Source of the DNA: Ancylomarina sp963977525
Lineage (GTDB): Bacteria; Bacteroidota; Bacteroidia; Bacteroidales; Marinifilaceae
Reading direction: 5' to 3'
NCBI GenBank assembly: GCA_963977525.1
Contig: CAXBPC010000003.1
Coordinates: 62,001 to 126,000, forward strand
DNA length: 64,000 nucleotides
In this document: positions 16,222 through 24,193 of the stretch, in pieces
Layout: each line of letters opens with the position of its first letter
How positions within the stretch are numbered: the first letter of the stretch is position 1
Made by a program: the position numbers and the translations under genes
The notes under the pieces: model-generated
Told to the model about the DNA's origin: nothing
The model's database searches: none
Seen by the model: the letters and a program-made list of their open reading frames with translations, nothing else

Positions 16222-16748
16222 AAACTGATTATTTAATGGTATATCGCTCCAAGGCAAATTGGTCGAATAAGCAAATTGAACTTCACCCTTAGCCTTTTAC
16301 AGAACCGTGTGTGATCGTTTTACTAACTCGTAAAAAACTTCAATATGTTCATAATTGCTTCGCAATTCCCATCATATGGTTCTTGTCGCATAAAAAAACG
16401 GGTTGTAATTTAGATATAAAAACATATTTTCCAATCAATAACGTTTAAAATATTTTAATTGCATTGTTATTTTATTGACATCAAGATGGTTAAAGTTAAC
16501 TGTAGAATAAAACAACTATTTTTTTGAGCTCGCAAAAGCTAGGTTGAGGCGAAGCTCCAATTTTTTAGGACAGAATTGGTCTTCAATGATATAACAAATA
16601 AACCACCTGTTTATTTATCCGTTTATTCTATGCAAAAGTGTGGCAGATACGACTCATCTAACGCTTGCACATAATTGTGTTCATCGAACTAAACGACTCT
16701 AAAGTAATCGGGAAACATGCTGCATTCCTTATCTCCAAAAACATCTAA
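16222..16748. other. Intergenic region with a possible group II intron 3' remnant
   Basis: On the minus strand, 16259-16312 reads CACACACGGTTCTG, then AAGGGTGAAGTTCAATTTGC and TTATTCGACC. This resembles the domain V/VI 3' end of Bacteroidota group II introns (CACGGTTCTG... GGTGAAATTCCC... CTACTCGAC). The 5' strand of domain V does not pair well and no reverse transcriptase is present, so at most it is a decayed end. A plus-strand hairpin GAGCT-CGC/GCG-AAGCTC (16526-16557) precedes a T-run. No gene is seen. Confidence 0.4.
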
Positions 16749-17777
16749 TTATGAATCTTGCTTTTTTACGATACCCCTGAGTAATCTTCCTAAAATATCG
16801 GCACCTGTGATAACATGTTTTACATCGCTCCAAAGTAAAATCACATCATTATCAATTACATCGTCTTCAGTATGTTCTGGTGTGAAGTTTAACAAATGAA
16901 TTATATCCCCTAATTTCATGCTTCCATCTTTAATAATAATAGGCTTATGCATATATTCTTCTGGATTGGGTTGTTTTGTTTCAAACATGGCCGCTCTTAA
17001 AAAGCCATCTGCATCCATCATGTACGAAGGAGTCAAATTTTCATCTACAAAAATAACCCACTTTTCTTTCGACTCATTTATTTCCCTTAAAAACAAATCA
17101 TGATGACGTTTTGAAAACTCCGGAAAAACAGGTAGGCCATTTTCATGTTTTATTGGAATAATACTTTTAGGATTTAAAGGTTCCCCTTCTTTACTGACAA
17201 GTATATCATCTAGAGACAAGAAATTAATTGCTCCTAATCCTTCGGTACGATCGATTTCACTTTCCGAGTCCTCAACATGCATTTTAAGGAATAGTTTGAT
17301 TTTTTTTTCTTTAAGGAATTCTATAGATTCTTTTCCTAACCATGCATCGAGCAATATGGCACAGGGTTTGGCCACTGGATAAAGAATGAATTGATATACT
17401 TTTAATACAGGAGTTAACAGGGAAGCCATTTTTAATGAATTCCGTGAGAAGTAAGCTTGCGGCCCTATTTCACCAAACAAGGTTATTATTACCGTTGAAA
17501 ACATAAATGATGAAACTCCAGCCATTACTGAATCAGACAATAAGGTTAGTAATACATTAATTCCCACATTCCCCCAAAGTATGGTTGTCAATAAAAAATT
17601 TGAATCGCCACGCATTTTCAATACTTTTCCAGCACTGTTTAGAGCAACACTGTCGGCTTCAATTTCTAAGCGCAATCGGCTAAAACTAAAAAATGCCAGA
17701 TTTAGCCCTGAGAACATTGCTGATTGCGTAATACAAAATAAAATCCCAATCCAAGTTATAAGTATATTAACTTCCAT
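16749..17777 (-). CDS. CNNM-type (DUF21) membrane protein with CBS-like region
   Basis: 342 residues. The N-terminal half is a CNNM/DUF21 transmembrane domain: four hydrophobic segments, SGLNLAFFSFSRLRLE near residue 24, LLTTILWGNVGINVLLTLLS, and FGEIGPQAYFSRN matching the conserved GEI.P motif. The C-terminal half has the remnants of paired CBS-type domains (LDDILVSKEG, PVFPEFS). CNNM proteins act in magnesium or other divalent cation export. The usual CorC/HlyC domain is absent, making it shorter than typical 430-residue members. Confidence 0.83.
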   Translation of the reverse strand: MEVNILITWIGILFCITQSAMFSGLNLAFFSFSRLRLEIEADSVALNSAGKVLKMRGDSNFLLTTILWGNVGINVLLTLLSDSVMAGVSSFMFSTVIITLFGEIGPQAYFSRNSLKMASLLTPVLKVYQFILYPVAKPCAILLDAWLGKESIEFLKEKKIKLFLKMHVEDSESEIDRTEGLGAINFLSLDDILVSKEGEPLNPKSIIPIKHENGLPVFPEFSKRHHDLFLREINESKEKWVIFVDENLTPSYMMDADGFLRAAMFETKQPNPEEYMHKPIIIKDGSMKLGDIIHLLNFTPEHTEDDVIDNDVILLWSDVKHVITGADILGRLLRGIVKKQDS

Positions 17778-17838
17778 ATATAAATTTATTTATTTTTAGT
17801 AAAAGTTAGGTTCGAAGCCTTCCAACAACAAAAATGCG

Positions 17839-18705
17839 CTATTCCAAACCTGTTTTTTCAATCATATATAAAACAGGAACTTTTGATACTTCTACAATTT
17901 TTTTACTAATACTTTTTTGAAATAAAACAGACCAAAAACGATCATCTTCCTTTACAACAGATATTAAATCGATATTATTAGCATCGGTGTAATTAATAAT
18001 TGCGTTATTAATATCTCTTGAGTTTACTGAGTTATATACATGCTTGCTATTCCTAGAAATGATATCATTAATTAATTTAAGGACTTTGTTATTTTGTTTC
18101 TTTTCTTCTTTTCCTGATGCATCAATATGAAGAAAATGAATTTTTGCATCGAATATTTTTGCATACTTTAAAATTTCGTTAAAGTAAAATTTATTTAAGT
18201 GGTGCTCTTTTAAATCTGTAGCATACACAATATTTTTAATTGAGCCATATTCAAATTTAGAGGGTATAAGTAAAAGAGATGTTGAATTATTATTAAAAAT
18301 ATCATTATCTACTAAATGATCAATTTTTTTATGATCAGCTTTTAGTTCACCATATGGCAAAATAAGCATATCAATTGCTTCTTTTGAAACAATATTTAAA
18401 ATTTGCTCACTCTCATTGGCGTAGACAAATCGGTGGTCAAACCTTACTTTCATTTCATCATTAACTTTTGCATACTTAGACAGATAATACTTATTAAACG
18501 CAGTCACTTCATTGTAGGCCACAATCCACTTGTTTTTTATTTGCCTGTTGTACGACTCTTTGGTGATGTTATCATCTAGCTCTATTTCAAAAGCATTAAG
18601 CAGAATAAGTTCGGCATTTAATGTTCGTGCAAACTTTACTGCAACTATAAATGCTTCTTTAAATTGTGACTGCCCAACACTAAAAGGGAAAAGAATTTTT
18701 CTCAT
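17839..18705 (-). CDS. Universal stress protein family (tandem UspA domains)
   Basis: 288 residues in two Usp-like halves. The first begins MRKILFPFSVGQSQFKEAFIVAVKFA...AELILLNAFE. The second begins IKNIVYATDLKEH...AKIFDAKIHFLHID and ends VPVLYMIE. It is a cytoplasmic stress protein. The ATP-binding G-2x-G-9x-G(S/T) motif is poorly conserved, so this may be a non-nucleotide-binding member. It lies with a mechanosensitive channel and a CNNM transporter on the same strand, a group suggesting envelope or ionic stress. Confidence 0.8.
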   Translation of the reverse strand: MRKILFPFSVGQSQFKEAFIVAVKFARTLNAELILLNAFEIELDDNITKESYNRQIKNKWIVAYNEVTAFNKYYLSKYAKVNDEMKVRFDHRFVYANESEQILNIVSKEAIDMLILPYGELKADHKKIDHLVDNDIFNNNSTSLLLIPSKFEYGSIKNIVYATDLKEHHLNKFYFNEILKYAKIFDAKIHFLHIDASGKEEKKQNNKVLKLINDIISRNSKHVYNSVNSRDINNAIINYTDANNIDLISVVKEDDRFWSVLFQKSISKKIVEVSKVPVLYMIEKTGLE

Positions 18706-18739
18706 AACTCTTGCTTTGTATTATTATGTAGTGTGACAA

Positions 18740-18942
18740 TTATTTATTAACCATATATGAATTCATAATATCCTCATTGGGAATTAAATTTTCACCTGCT
18801 TTACATTTACTGTATATGAAAGCAGATTTAATAAATATCACATGGCCACCTTTCTGGCTGATTCATTATTATTTCCATTAATTACAACCCAGAGTATATT
18901 ATGTGGTGAAGTTTTTTCAAACATTCTTGTGCTTTCTTGCAT
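18740..18942 (-). pseudogene. Small decayed gene coupled to the mscS-like gene
   Basis: The stop of the upstream mscS-like gene overlaps an ATG (TAATG). From there a frame reads MQESTRMFEK through SARKVAM and stops at 18838-18840. The other frame then continues without interruption as IFIKSAFIYSKCKAGE through NSYMVNK, to a stop at 18740. One 1-nt loss near 18838-18870 would explain this: together they make a protein of about 64 residues. I do not recognise it. It could also be an intact 34-residue peptide. Confidence 0.45.
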
Positions 18943-19853
18943 TATTTATTCTCAATGTTTATTCTTGTTTTTGGTAAACTTTCCGGATAATTCTTTTGAA
19001 TATATTCAATCATTTTTTCTCTTATAAATACTCTCAAATCCCAAGCAGTAGGCGAATTTTTAGCACTTACAAGAATTCTAATTTCTATAGTAGTTTCCTT
19101 AGAATCTGTAACCTGTAGCACATTTACTTTTTTATCCCAGAGTTCAGAACTGTTCAATAATCCTGTCAATTCTTCTCTAAGAGCCACAAAGGAGATAGTA
19201 TAGTCGGTATAAATAAAAACTGTTCCTACAATATCTGCGCTAGTTCTGGTCCAATTTTGAAAGGGTTTATCAAGAAAATATGTAGTTGGTAAAACTAAAC
19301 GTCTCTTATCCCATATTCGAACGACAATAAATGTAAGATTAATTTCTTCTATCCAACCCCATTCATTTTCAACAACAACGGCATCATCCACTCTAAAAGG
19401 TTGAGTAATTGCAATCTGAATACCAGCCAATAAGGCTCCCACAATCTTTTGGGCAGATAGTCCAATAATAATTCCTACAACTCCAGCTGATGCAAAAATT
19501 CCAATTCCAATCTCCCTGATACTATCAATTGAAATTAAAATAAGACCAACGGCAGTTAAAATAATTAGAAATACAATTACTTTTTCTAACAAATTTATCT
19601 GGGTATGAAGTTTTCTTGATTCAAGATTATCTTCCTTAGAAATATCATATCGTTTAAGTAATCGAGTTTTAATGATATGAACCAATTCAATTAGTATCAA
19701 GGAAGAGAAAGTGATAATAAGACTTTTTTGAAGTGTATTCACAATATTGTTGTCTTGATAATCAGACAAATCAACAAAACGCAATAAAGGTTCTAACCCA
19801 ATTAGGAAAATCAGTAAAAGGATGCTTATGAATAAACGTAAATATTTTTTCAT
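18942..19853 (-). CDS. Mechanosensitive ion channel family protein (MscS-like)
   Basis: 303 residues. Three N-terminal hydrophobic helices are followed by the pore helix GIGIFASAGVVGIIIGLSAQ and a beta-domain segment ITQPFRVDDAVVVENEWGWIEEINL, which is the MscS signature. Lengths and order match small MscS channels. It probably opens on membrane tension. Its stop overlaps a small downstream frame, and a UspA gene follows. Confidence 0.9.
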   Translation of the reverse strand: MKKYLRLFISILLLIFLIGLEPLLRFVDLSDYQDNNIVNTLQKSLIITFSSLILIELVHIIKTRLLKRYDISKEDNLESRKLHTQINLLEKVIVFLIILTAVGLILISIDSIREIGIGIFASAGVVGIIIGLSAQKIVGALLAGIQIAITQPFRVDDAVVVENEWGWIEEINLTFIVVRIWDKRRLVLPTTYFLDKPFQNWTRTSADIVGTVFIYTDYTISFVALREELTGLLNSSELWDKKVNVLQVTDSKETTIEIRILVSAKNSPTAWDLRVFIREKMIEYIQKNYPESLPKTRINIENK

Positions 19854-20477
19854 ATTACTATTTTTTAATTTAGGACCTCTCTCTTAGCATGAATTATTAC
19901 GTAAAAGTCTTTTATCCTTTTGTTTGTCAAAAAAGGTAAACATACACATCTAATTTAAGCGGGAATATTCACTTAATAGCAATTGGCTATATATTCTTAA
20001 ACTGAATTACTCGAGACTAAGTAAAGCTAAAAAAAAATCAACTAAGTATCATACTGTCAATCTAATTAGCTTCTCGATATGAAAAATAGATTTTAATTAA
20101 GTTGTTATCTCAATAACGAGATAAACTGAAAATTGAGCTATGAAACGATATATTTCTATTCAGGAATAAAAGACCGTATTAATTAAACAAATGGGCATAT
20201 ATAGAGGCTAAAGCGGAATAATGGAGTTACTATAAAGAGGTCTTAACTAGTTTAGTTAGATAAATTAACCAGATAATGCAACTAGTTTTCCAAATAGAAG
20301 AACTAGTTAAGTAACTGGTTAAATTCAGAAATTATATATTCTAGCTAATCCTTTTGGCAGGAAGGGATTCCTTATTTTAAAATTTTTCACGTTTTCTTCT
20401 CATTCTTCTTAACCAATACATATAACTAACTCATTAACTGGACACTTAACCATACAAAACATATATAATTTCAATAA
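19854..20477. other. Gene-free stretch with repeated AACTAGTT motifs
   Basis: No ORF is supported on either strand. Around 20245-20330 the palindrome AACTAGTT and related TTAACCAG/TAACTGGTTAA motifs occur several times (CTTAACTAGTTTAGTTAG, GCAACTAGTTTTCC, GAACTAGTTAAGTAACTGGTTAA). This could be a protein-binding cluster or AT-rich chance. Nothing else is seen. Confidence 0.5.
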
Positions 20478-21068
20478 TCAAAAAAACAGTGATGGACTAT
20501 ACGCATTGGTAGTTGATAAAAAACCAGCACCTAAAAACATCGGAATGTATCGAATTTGTTTCATTAAATAAATTCCACTTGCCCTAGTTACTATTATTCT
20601 AGAATTCCATAATTTCGGACAATTCATTTCTACAACTGTCATATCATAAAGTGAACCATCAATAATTATGTCATCCCCTAAAGTAATCCACACATGAACA
20701 GTTTGTGCACCTTTATTTTTCTCATTCTTATGTTCCTCAATAAGAGGCTCTACTTCTACCCTATATTTCCTTACTTCACCCATTTCTATATCTCCAAATA
20801 CAATCTCACAAGGGATTCCAAGCTTGTGTAAAAAAATATAAATATTTGCTGATATATCCATGCAGTTAACTCCCCAATATCCTACAAGGTTTTTTGACAT
20901 ATCCTCAGTAAGAAAATCCTGAATTAGTTTTTTTACTACTTGCAAATTAATATCTGAAACTGTTTCAATTAAATTAAGGTTTGAATTATACCTAATATTA
21001 TTGGTGTTAGCACAATCTCTTGCCTTAACAAGCTGATTCCTGTACAATTCCGACTCGTCTTTATTCAT
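20478..21068 (-). CDS. Putative Cys-His-Asp (transglutaminase/papain-fold-like) protein
   Basis: About 196 residues of unknown family. It shows GYWGVNCMDISANI (candidate nucleophile Cys69, numbering from the chosen start), TVHVWITLGDD (His125) and IIIDGSLYDM (Asp137), the order of a Cys-His-Asp triad as in transglutaminase-like or NlpC-type enzymes. The start at 21068 (MNKDESELYR) is preferred over one 14 codons upstream, whose hydrophobic lead is too short for a signal peptide. Surrounded by accessory genes. The enzyme class is inferred from the triad alone. Confidence 0.5.
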   Translation of the reverse strand: MNKDESELYRNQLVKARDCANTNNIRYNSNLNLIETVSDINLQVVKKLIQDFLTEDMSKNLVGYWGVNCMDISANIYIFLHKLGIPCEIVFGDIEMGEVRKYRVEVEPLIEEHKNEKNKGAQTVHVWITLGDDIIIDGSLYDMTVVEMNCPKLWNSRIIVTRASGIYLMKQIRYIPMFLGAGFLSTTNAYSPSLFF

Positions 21069-21223
21069 TACTATCGACTTAACTATCAGTATTTTTAATA
21101 AAAAAAACACTTCCTTTTACAAAATACGATTAACTATAAACGATTATACTGTACTGTCTTTCTTAAATTATCAATAAGTATATTCGTACCTCTCAAACAA
21201 TAAGCTATATCATTATTAAGGCT

Positions 21224-22078
21224 CTAATCTTCTAGTTTGTCGTGAACAGTTTCGATTATGGATAGAAACTTATTCACTTTTTCTTTTAAACCATCTTGAT
21301 CAATTTCAACTTCGAAATTTTTCTCTGTGTAAATATTTAATTGTTTATAATTCCAATAGAATCTAATTCCTGGAAGTGTTTCATTAATTTGATATCTATT
21401 CAACCTCTCTATCTTCTCATAATACTGTCTATTATTTACTTGAAAATCTATTCTTCCGTTAACAATTAAATCGATCCCCTTCCATGGGAAGTCATTAATC
21501 CGAATATTTTCATCTAGAATGACTTTATGATTTTTATACTTTTCTGATAAAATATTTTTCAAACTTGGTAAATGGAAATTCCAATGTTCATTATAATCAG
21601 CATCGAGTTTCATTTGATTCTTAACTGAAGCTCCTTGGTCACTAAATGCTTTTTTTAACTCTGATGAATTTTGAATTGACTCAACTTCTTTTAGAGTATC
21701 ATTATAAATCTCTAAATCGAGATTCTTTTCAATTAGTAAACCCATTTCACGATTATTCCTTTCGGAAAATTCATATAAATTCATCGAAGTGATAATCATT
21801 GAATTTTCATTGTAATAACATTTAGCATGTAGGTTCTCGCAAAAATATATTTCAATATTTTCTAAAGAAAATAGATTCTTCCTCTCCTGAAGTGCTAACT
21901 CATTTTTACCATAAATTAAAGTTATTCTAACACCCTCCTTATCTGCATCTGATAACCGTTCAATTAAATTCCTACTTAACTTTAAATACGGTGTTACTAA
22001 TGTTAAAGTGTTTTTTGAATTTATTATTATTTGCTCTATATAATATGAATTGCCAACTGTAGTTAAAAATTTAGCCAT
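21224..22078 (-). CDS. Phospholipase D-like domain protein
   Basis: 284 residues with a single HKD-like motif: H84-A-K86 ... TSMN97-100 in LHAKCYYNENSMIITSMNL. It also has the leading TLVTPYLKLSRNLIERLSDADKEGVRITLIYG typical of PLD-fold nucleases. The usual Asp of HxKx4D is Glu91. The C-terminal 130 residues are unfamiliar. Members of this Bacteroidota family are thought to be nucleases acting as dimers. It lies in an accessory block beside an IS30 element. Confidence 0.75.
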   Translation of the reverse strand: MAKFLTTVGNSYYIEQIIINSKNTLTLVTPYLKLSRNLIERLSDADKEGVRITLIYGKNELALQERKNLFSLENIEIYFCENLHAKCYYNENSMIITSMNLYEFSERNNREMGLLIEKNLDLEIYNDTLKEVESIQNSSELKKAFSDQGASVKNQMKLDADYNEHWNFHLPSLKNILSEKYKNHKVILDENIRINDFPWKGIDLIVNGRIDFQVNNRQYYEKIERLNRYQINETLPGIRFYWNYKQLNIYTEKNFEVEIDQDGLKEKVNKFLSIIETVHDKLED

Positions 22079-22258
22079 TTTTATTTCTTTGTTATACTAG
22101 TTTTGTGTGTTGATTTCAAAACAAAATTTCAATTATTGCGAAAATAGAAACTTTAATCAATAATTAATATTGTCAAGTTTGCCAATTTAATATTCGCCTC
22201 AATTTTTATTTGGAACCAGCCCCTTTAAAGAATTACATCTAGTTTAACTAGCCTGAAT

Positions 22259-23236
22259 TCAAGTTGCAGATGCAACTTTCACATTATTAATAACATAACT
22301 ATATTTCTCATTTGGAGTCAAGTAATTTAGACGCTTTCTAGGTCTATTATTTAATTTATCTTGAACCCATTGTACCTTTTCAGGTGTAATATCATCGAAA
22401 GAAGATCCTTTGAGGAAATACTGTCTGATTAATCCGTTCGTGTTTTCATTTGCTCCTCTCTCCCAAGAATGATACGGTCTGGCAAAATAGATATTCAAAT
22501 CAAGCTTCTCTGCTATCTGCTGATGTCTGGCAAACTCCTTCCCATTATCAGCCGTTATTGTGTGCAGCAGGTCTTTAATTGGATCAAGTGCCTCTATAGT
22601 TGCCTTTGCCAGTGGACCAGCTTCTTTGCCTTCTAAAAGGCGTATCCAAACCAGACCAGTAAGTCTATCATTAATGGTCAACAAAACGCCCTTGTGATTT
22701 TTTCCCATTACCGTATCTATTTCCAAGTCTCCAAATCTTGATTTTTGATCAACTATCTCCGGACGTTTTTCAATACCGACACGATTCTTTAGTTGACCAC
22801 GTGTATCCTTAGCCCCTCCACGTTTTCTATACCTCTTCTTATTCCTCCTAAGATGGGTGTAGAGATCACCTCCTGCCTTTAAATTGGCCCAAATGTGTTG
22901 ATATATACGCTCATGAGAAACACAAGGCTTACTCTCTGCTCTTAAACGCCCTACAATTTGTTCTGGGCTAAAATCTTCTCTTATCAGAAGCTCTACTTGA
23001 TCCTTTACTCCTGGAGTAAAGCTCCGGTGCTTAGCTTTACCAGTGAGCCGACCTAAGTAGTTTCGATGGGCTAACTCATACCTGTATTCTCCATTACGTT
23101 TGTCACAGTTCCTCTTTAATTCTCGGCTTATAACCGACTTATCTTTTCCGATCGCTTTTGCTATATCTATTTGTCTATAGCCTCCTTTTTTCATCACCGA
23201 AATAGTATACCTTTGTTCTCTGGTTAATTGTCCCAT
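22259..23236 (-). CDS. IS30 family transposase
   Basis: 325-residue transposase. The N-terminal HTH (LTREQRYTISVMKKGGYRQIDIAKAIGKDKSVISRELKRN) is the IS30 signature. The DDE residues sit in GDLEIDTVMG, TADNGKEF and GANENTNGLIRQYF. The reading frame is intact and the normal length, so the element may be active. An upstream hairpin (23290-23327) could insulate the gene from outside transcription. Confidence 0.95.
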   Translation of the reverse strand: MGQLTREQRYTISVMKKGGYRQIDIAKAIGKDKSVISRELKRNCDKRNGEYRYELAHRNYLGRLTGKAKHRSFTPGVKDQVELLIREDFSPEQIVGRLRAESKPCVSHERIYQHIWANLKAGGDLYTHLRRNKKRYRKRGGAKDTRGQLKNRVGIEKRPEIVDQKSRFGDLEIDTVMGKNHKGVLLTINDRLTGLVWIRLLEGKEAGPLAKATIEALDPIKDLLHTITADNGKEFARHQQIAEKLDLNIYFARPYHSWERGANENTNGLIRQYFLKGSSFDDITPEKVQWVQDKLNNRPRKRLNYLTPNEKYSYVINNVKVASAT

Positions 23237-23289
23237 TTACAACTTGAGTTTGGCGATTTTAGTGGTAAAAAAAAAGGCTTTTATTCCAT

Positions 23290-23327
23290 CAAGACAATAG
23301 GGGAGACGATTTCTCTCCTTTGTCTTG
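23290..23327. terminator. Hairpin inside the IS30 element upstream of its transposase
   Basis: CAAGACAA and AGG.GAGA pair with CTCTCCT and TTGTCTTG around a CGATTT loop. A-runs and T-runs lie on both sides, so the hairpin can act as a bidirectional terminator. It lies in the 5' leader of the transposase, consistent with protection from read-through. Confidence 0.6.
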
Positions 23328-23385
23328 AAAAAAGATTCCTTCCTTTTTTTTATAAAATCAACTAAGTTGCATTTGTTACTTGAAT

Positions 23386-23781
23386 CTAAGAAACATATAA
23401 GTCTCTGATAATAAAATCCAATAAACCGACTACGCCCCTATAGCCTGCAAGATTATTATAATGAGGAGTAAGGCAGCCACTCTTTCTACCATGGATAATA
23501 AGTTGATGTGTACAACCCTCTAGATCTTCTTCAAGAATTGTTTTGAATTTCAGTAATCTATTGAACCTAGCTGTAAACATTGATTTTAATTTATCGCTTG
23601 GTTCGCCGCTAGACACAAGCTCCAAATAGCATTTCTTAATCTTAGAAAATTCATGATTCAATTTTTCTTGAATATCCATTTCTGTGATTGAAAAATCATA
23701 CTCATCCCAACCTTCACATGAACTATAATTTACACCACCGTTAACGAATAATTCTTCAAGTATTTTAAGTTCATCTCTCAT
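23386..23781 (-). CDS. Hypothetical protein abutting IS30
   Basis: 131-residue acidic, helical protein that I do not recognise. It has four cysteines, a C-terminal GYRGVVGLLDFIIRD segment, and no signal or membrane helix. Its stop codon is the first three bases outside the IS30 right repeat, so the insertion may have replaced the original 3' end and truncated the protein. Confidence 0.5.
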   Translation of the reverse strand: MRDELKILEELFVNGGVNYSSCEGWDEYDFSITEMDIQEKLNHEFSKIKKCYLELVSSGEPSDKLKSMFTARFNRLLKFKTILEEDLEGCTHQLIIHGRKSGCLTPHYNNLAGYRGVVGLLDFIIRDLYVS

Positions 23782-23974
23782 ATTTATTCTATTTTAAAAA
23801 GTCAATAAAACTAATAAAATATGAAGCATTCTGAACACTTTTATTATCTTTGAATGACTCGCAAATGAGAACATTTTGATAAAAAGCAAAGCAATCAAGT
23901 AGTTGCAGAATTAGGTGTAGTGAAAAATTGTTTACAAGGCTAAAACATTGTATTACAGCATACGGGAACGGGAT
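23782..23974. other. Short gene-free stretch at the right edge of the accessory block
   Basis: Between the hypothetical gene and the tRNA-Ser scar no ORF or RNA gene is supported. With the scar, the terminator and the MATE promoter it makes a 412-bp intergenic region. Confidence 0.5.
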
Positions 23975-23997
23975 GGTTCATGATCCTCTCTCTCCGC
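23975..23997 (+). other. Diverged second copy of a tRNA-Ser 3' end
   Basis: GGTTCATGATCCTCTCTCTC and the following CGC match the tRNA-Ser 3' end at 13434-13456 with few differences: GGTTC is kept, the T-loop is altered, and the acceptor strand TCTCTCCG is kept. No 5' half is present. A terminator follows directly. It looks like an older attachment-site scar marking the right edge of a second inserted block. Confidence 0.6.
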
Positions 23998-24002
23998 TGA
24001 AT

Positions 24003-24038
24003 AAAGCATCAAAATTGAAAAGTTTTGATGCTTTTTTT
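24003..24038 (+). terminator. Terminator after the second tRNA-Ser scar
   Basis: AAAGCATCAAAA pairs with TTTTGATGCTTT around TTGAAAAG and is followed by a T-run to 24038. This is a good rho-independent terminator, as expected behind a tRNA gene. Confidence 0.8.
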
Positions 24039-24144
24039 ATGCTCAAACTTTTATGGATATAGTTCTTCTATTTCCTAAGATCAATTCTCATCCACATCAT
24101 TAAAATAGCTTACTTAAATCAAATCTAAATTTATCGGATCAAAT

Positions 24145-24175
24145 TTTGGGATTCCGGATTAAATTGGGAGCTTTG
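24145..24175 (+). promoter_or_regulatory. Probable Bacteroidota promoter for the MATE gene
   Basis: TTTG at 24145-24148 and GAGCTTTG at 24168-24175 are separated by 19 nt. This matches the Bacteroidota -33/-7 pattern (TTTG-N19-TAnnTTTG) with one mismatch in the -7 box. It ends 18 nt before the start codon. Confidence 0.5.
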
Positions 24176-24193
24176 TAATCCAATTATTTTCCA

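Larger units (their letters stand above)
22257..23385. mobile_element. IS30-family insertion sequence (1,129 bp)
   Basis: Terminal inverted repeats of 22 bp are visible. The left end is ATTCAAGTTGCAGATGCAAC (from 22257, continuing TT) and the right end is 23364-23385; 19 of 22 positions match. They bracket one transposase gene. The left repeat includes the last codons and stop of the transposase. No clear target duplication could be read next to the ends. Confidence 0.88.

Noticed and set aside
18842..19027. 61-codon plus-strand ORF opposite the mscS-like gene
   Set aside because: Mostly antisense to a well-supported gene and to the coupled small frame.
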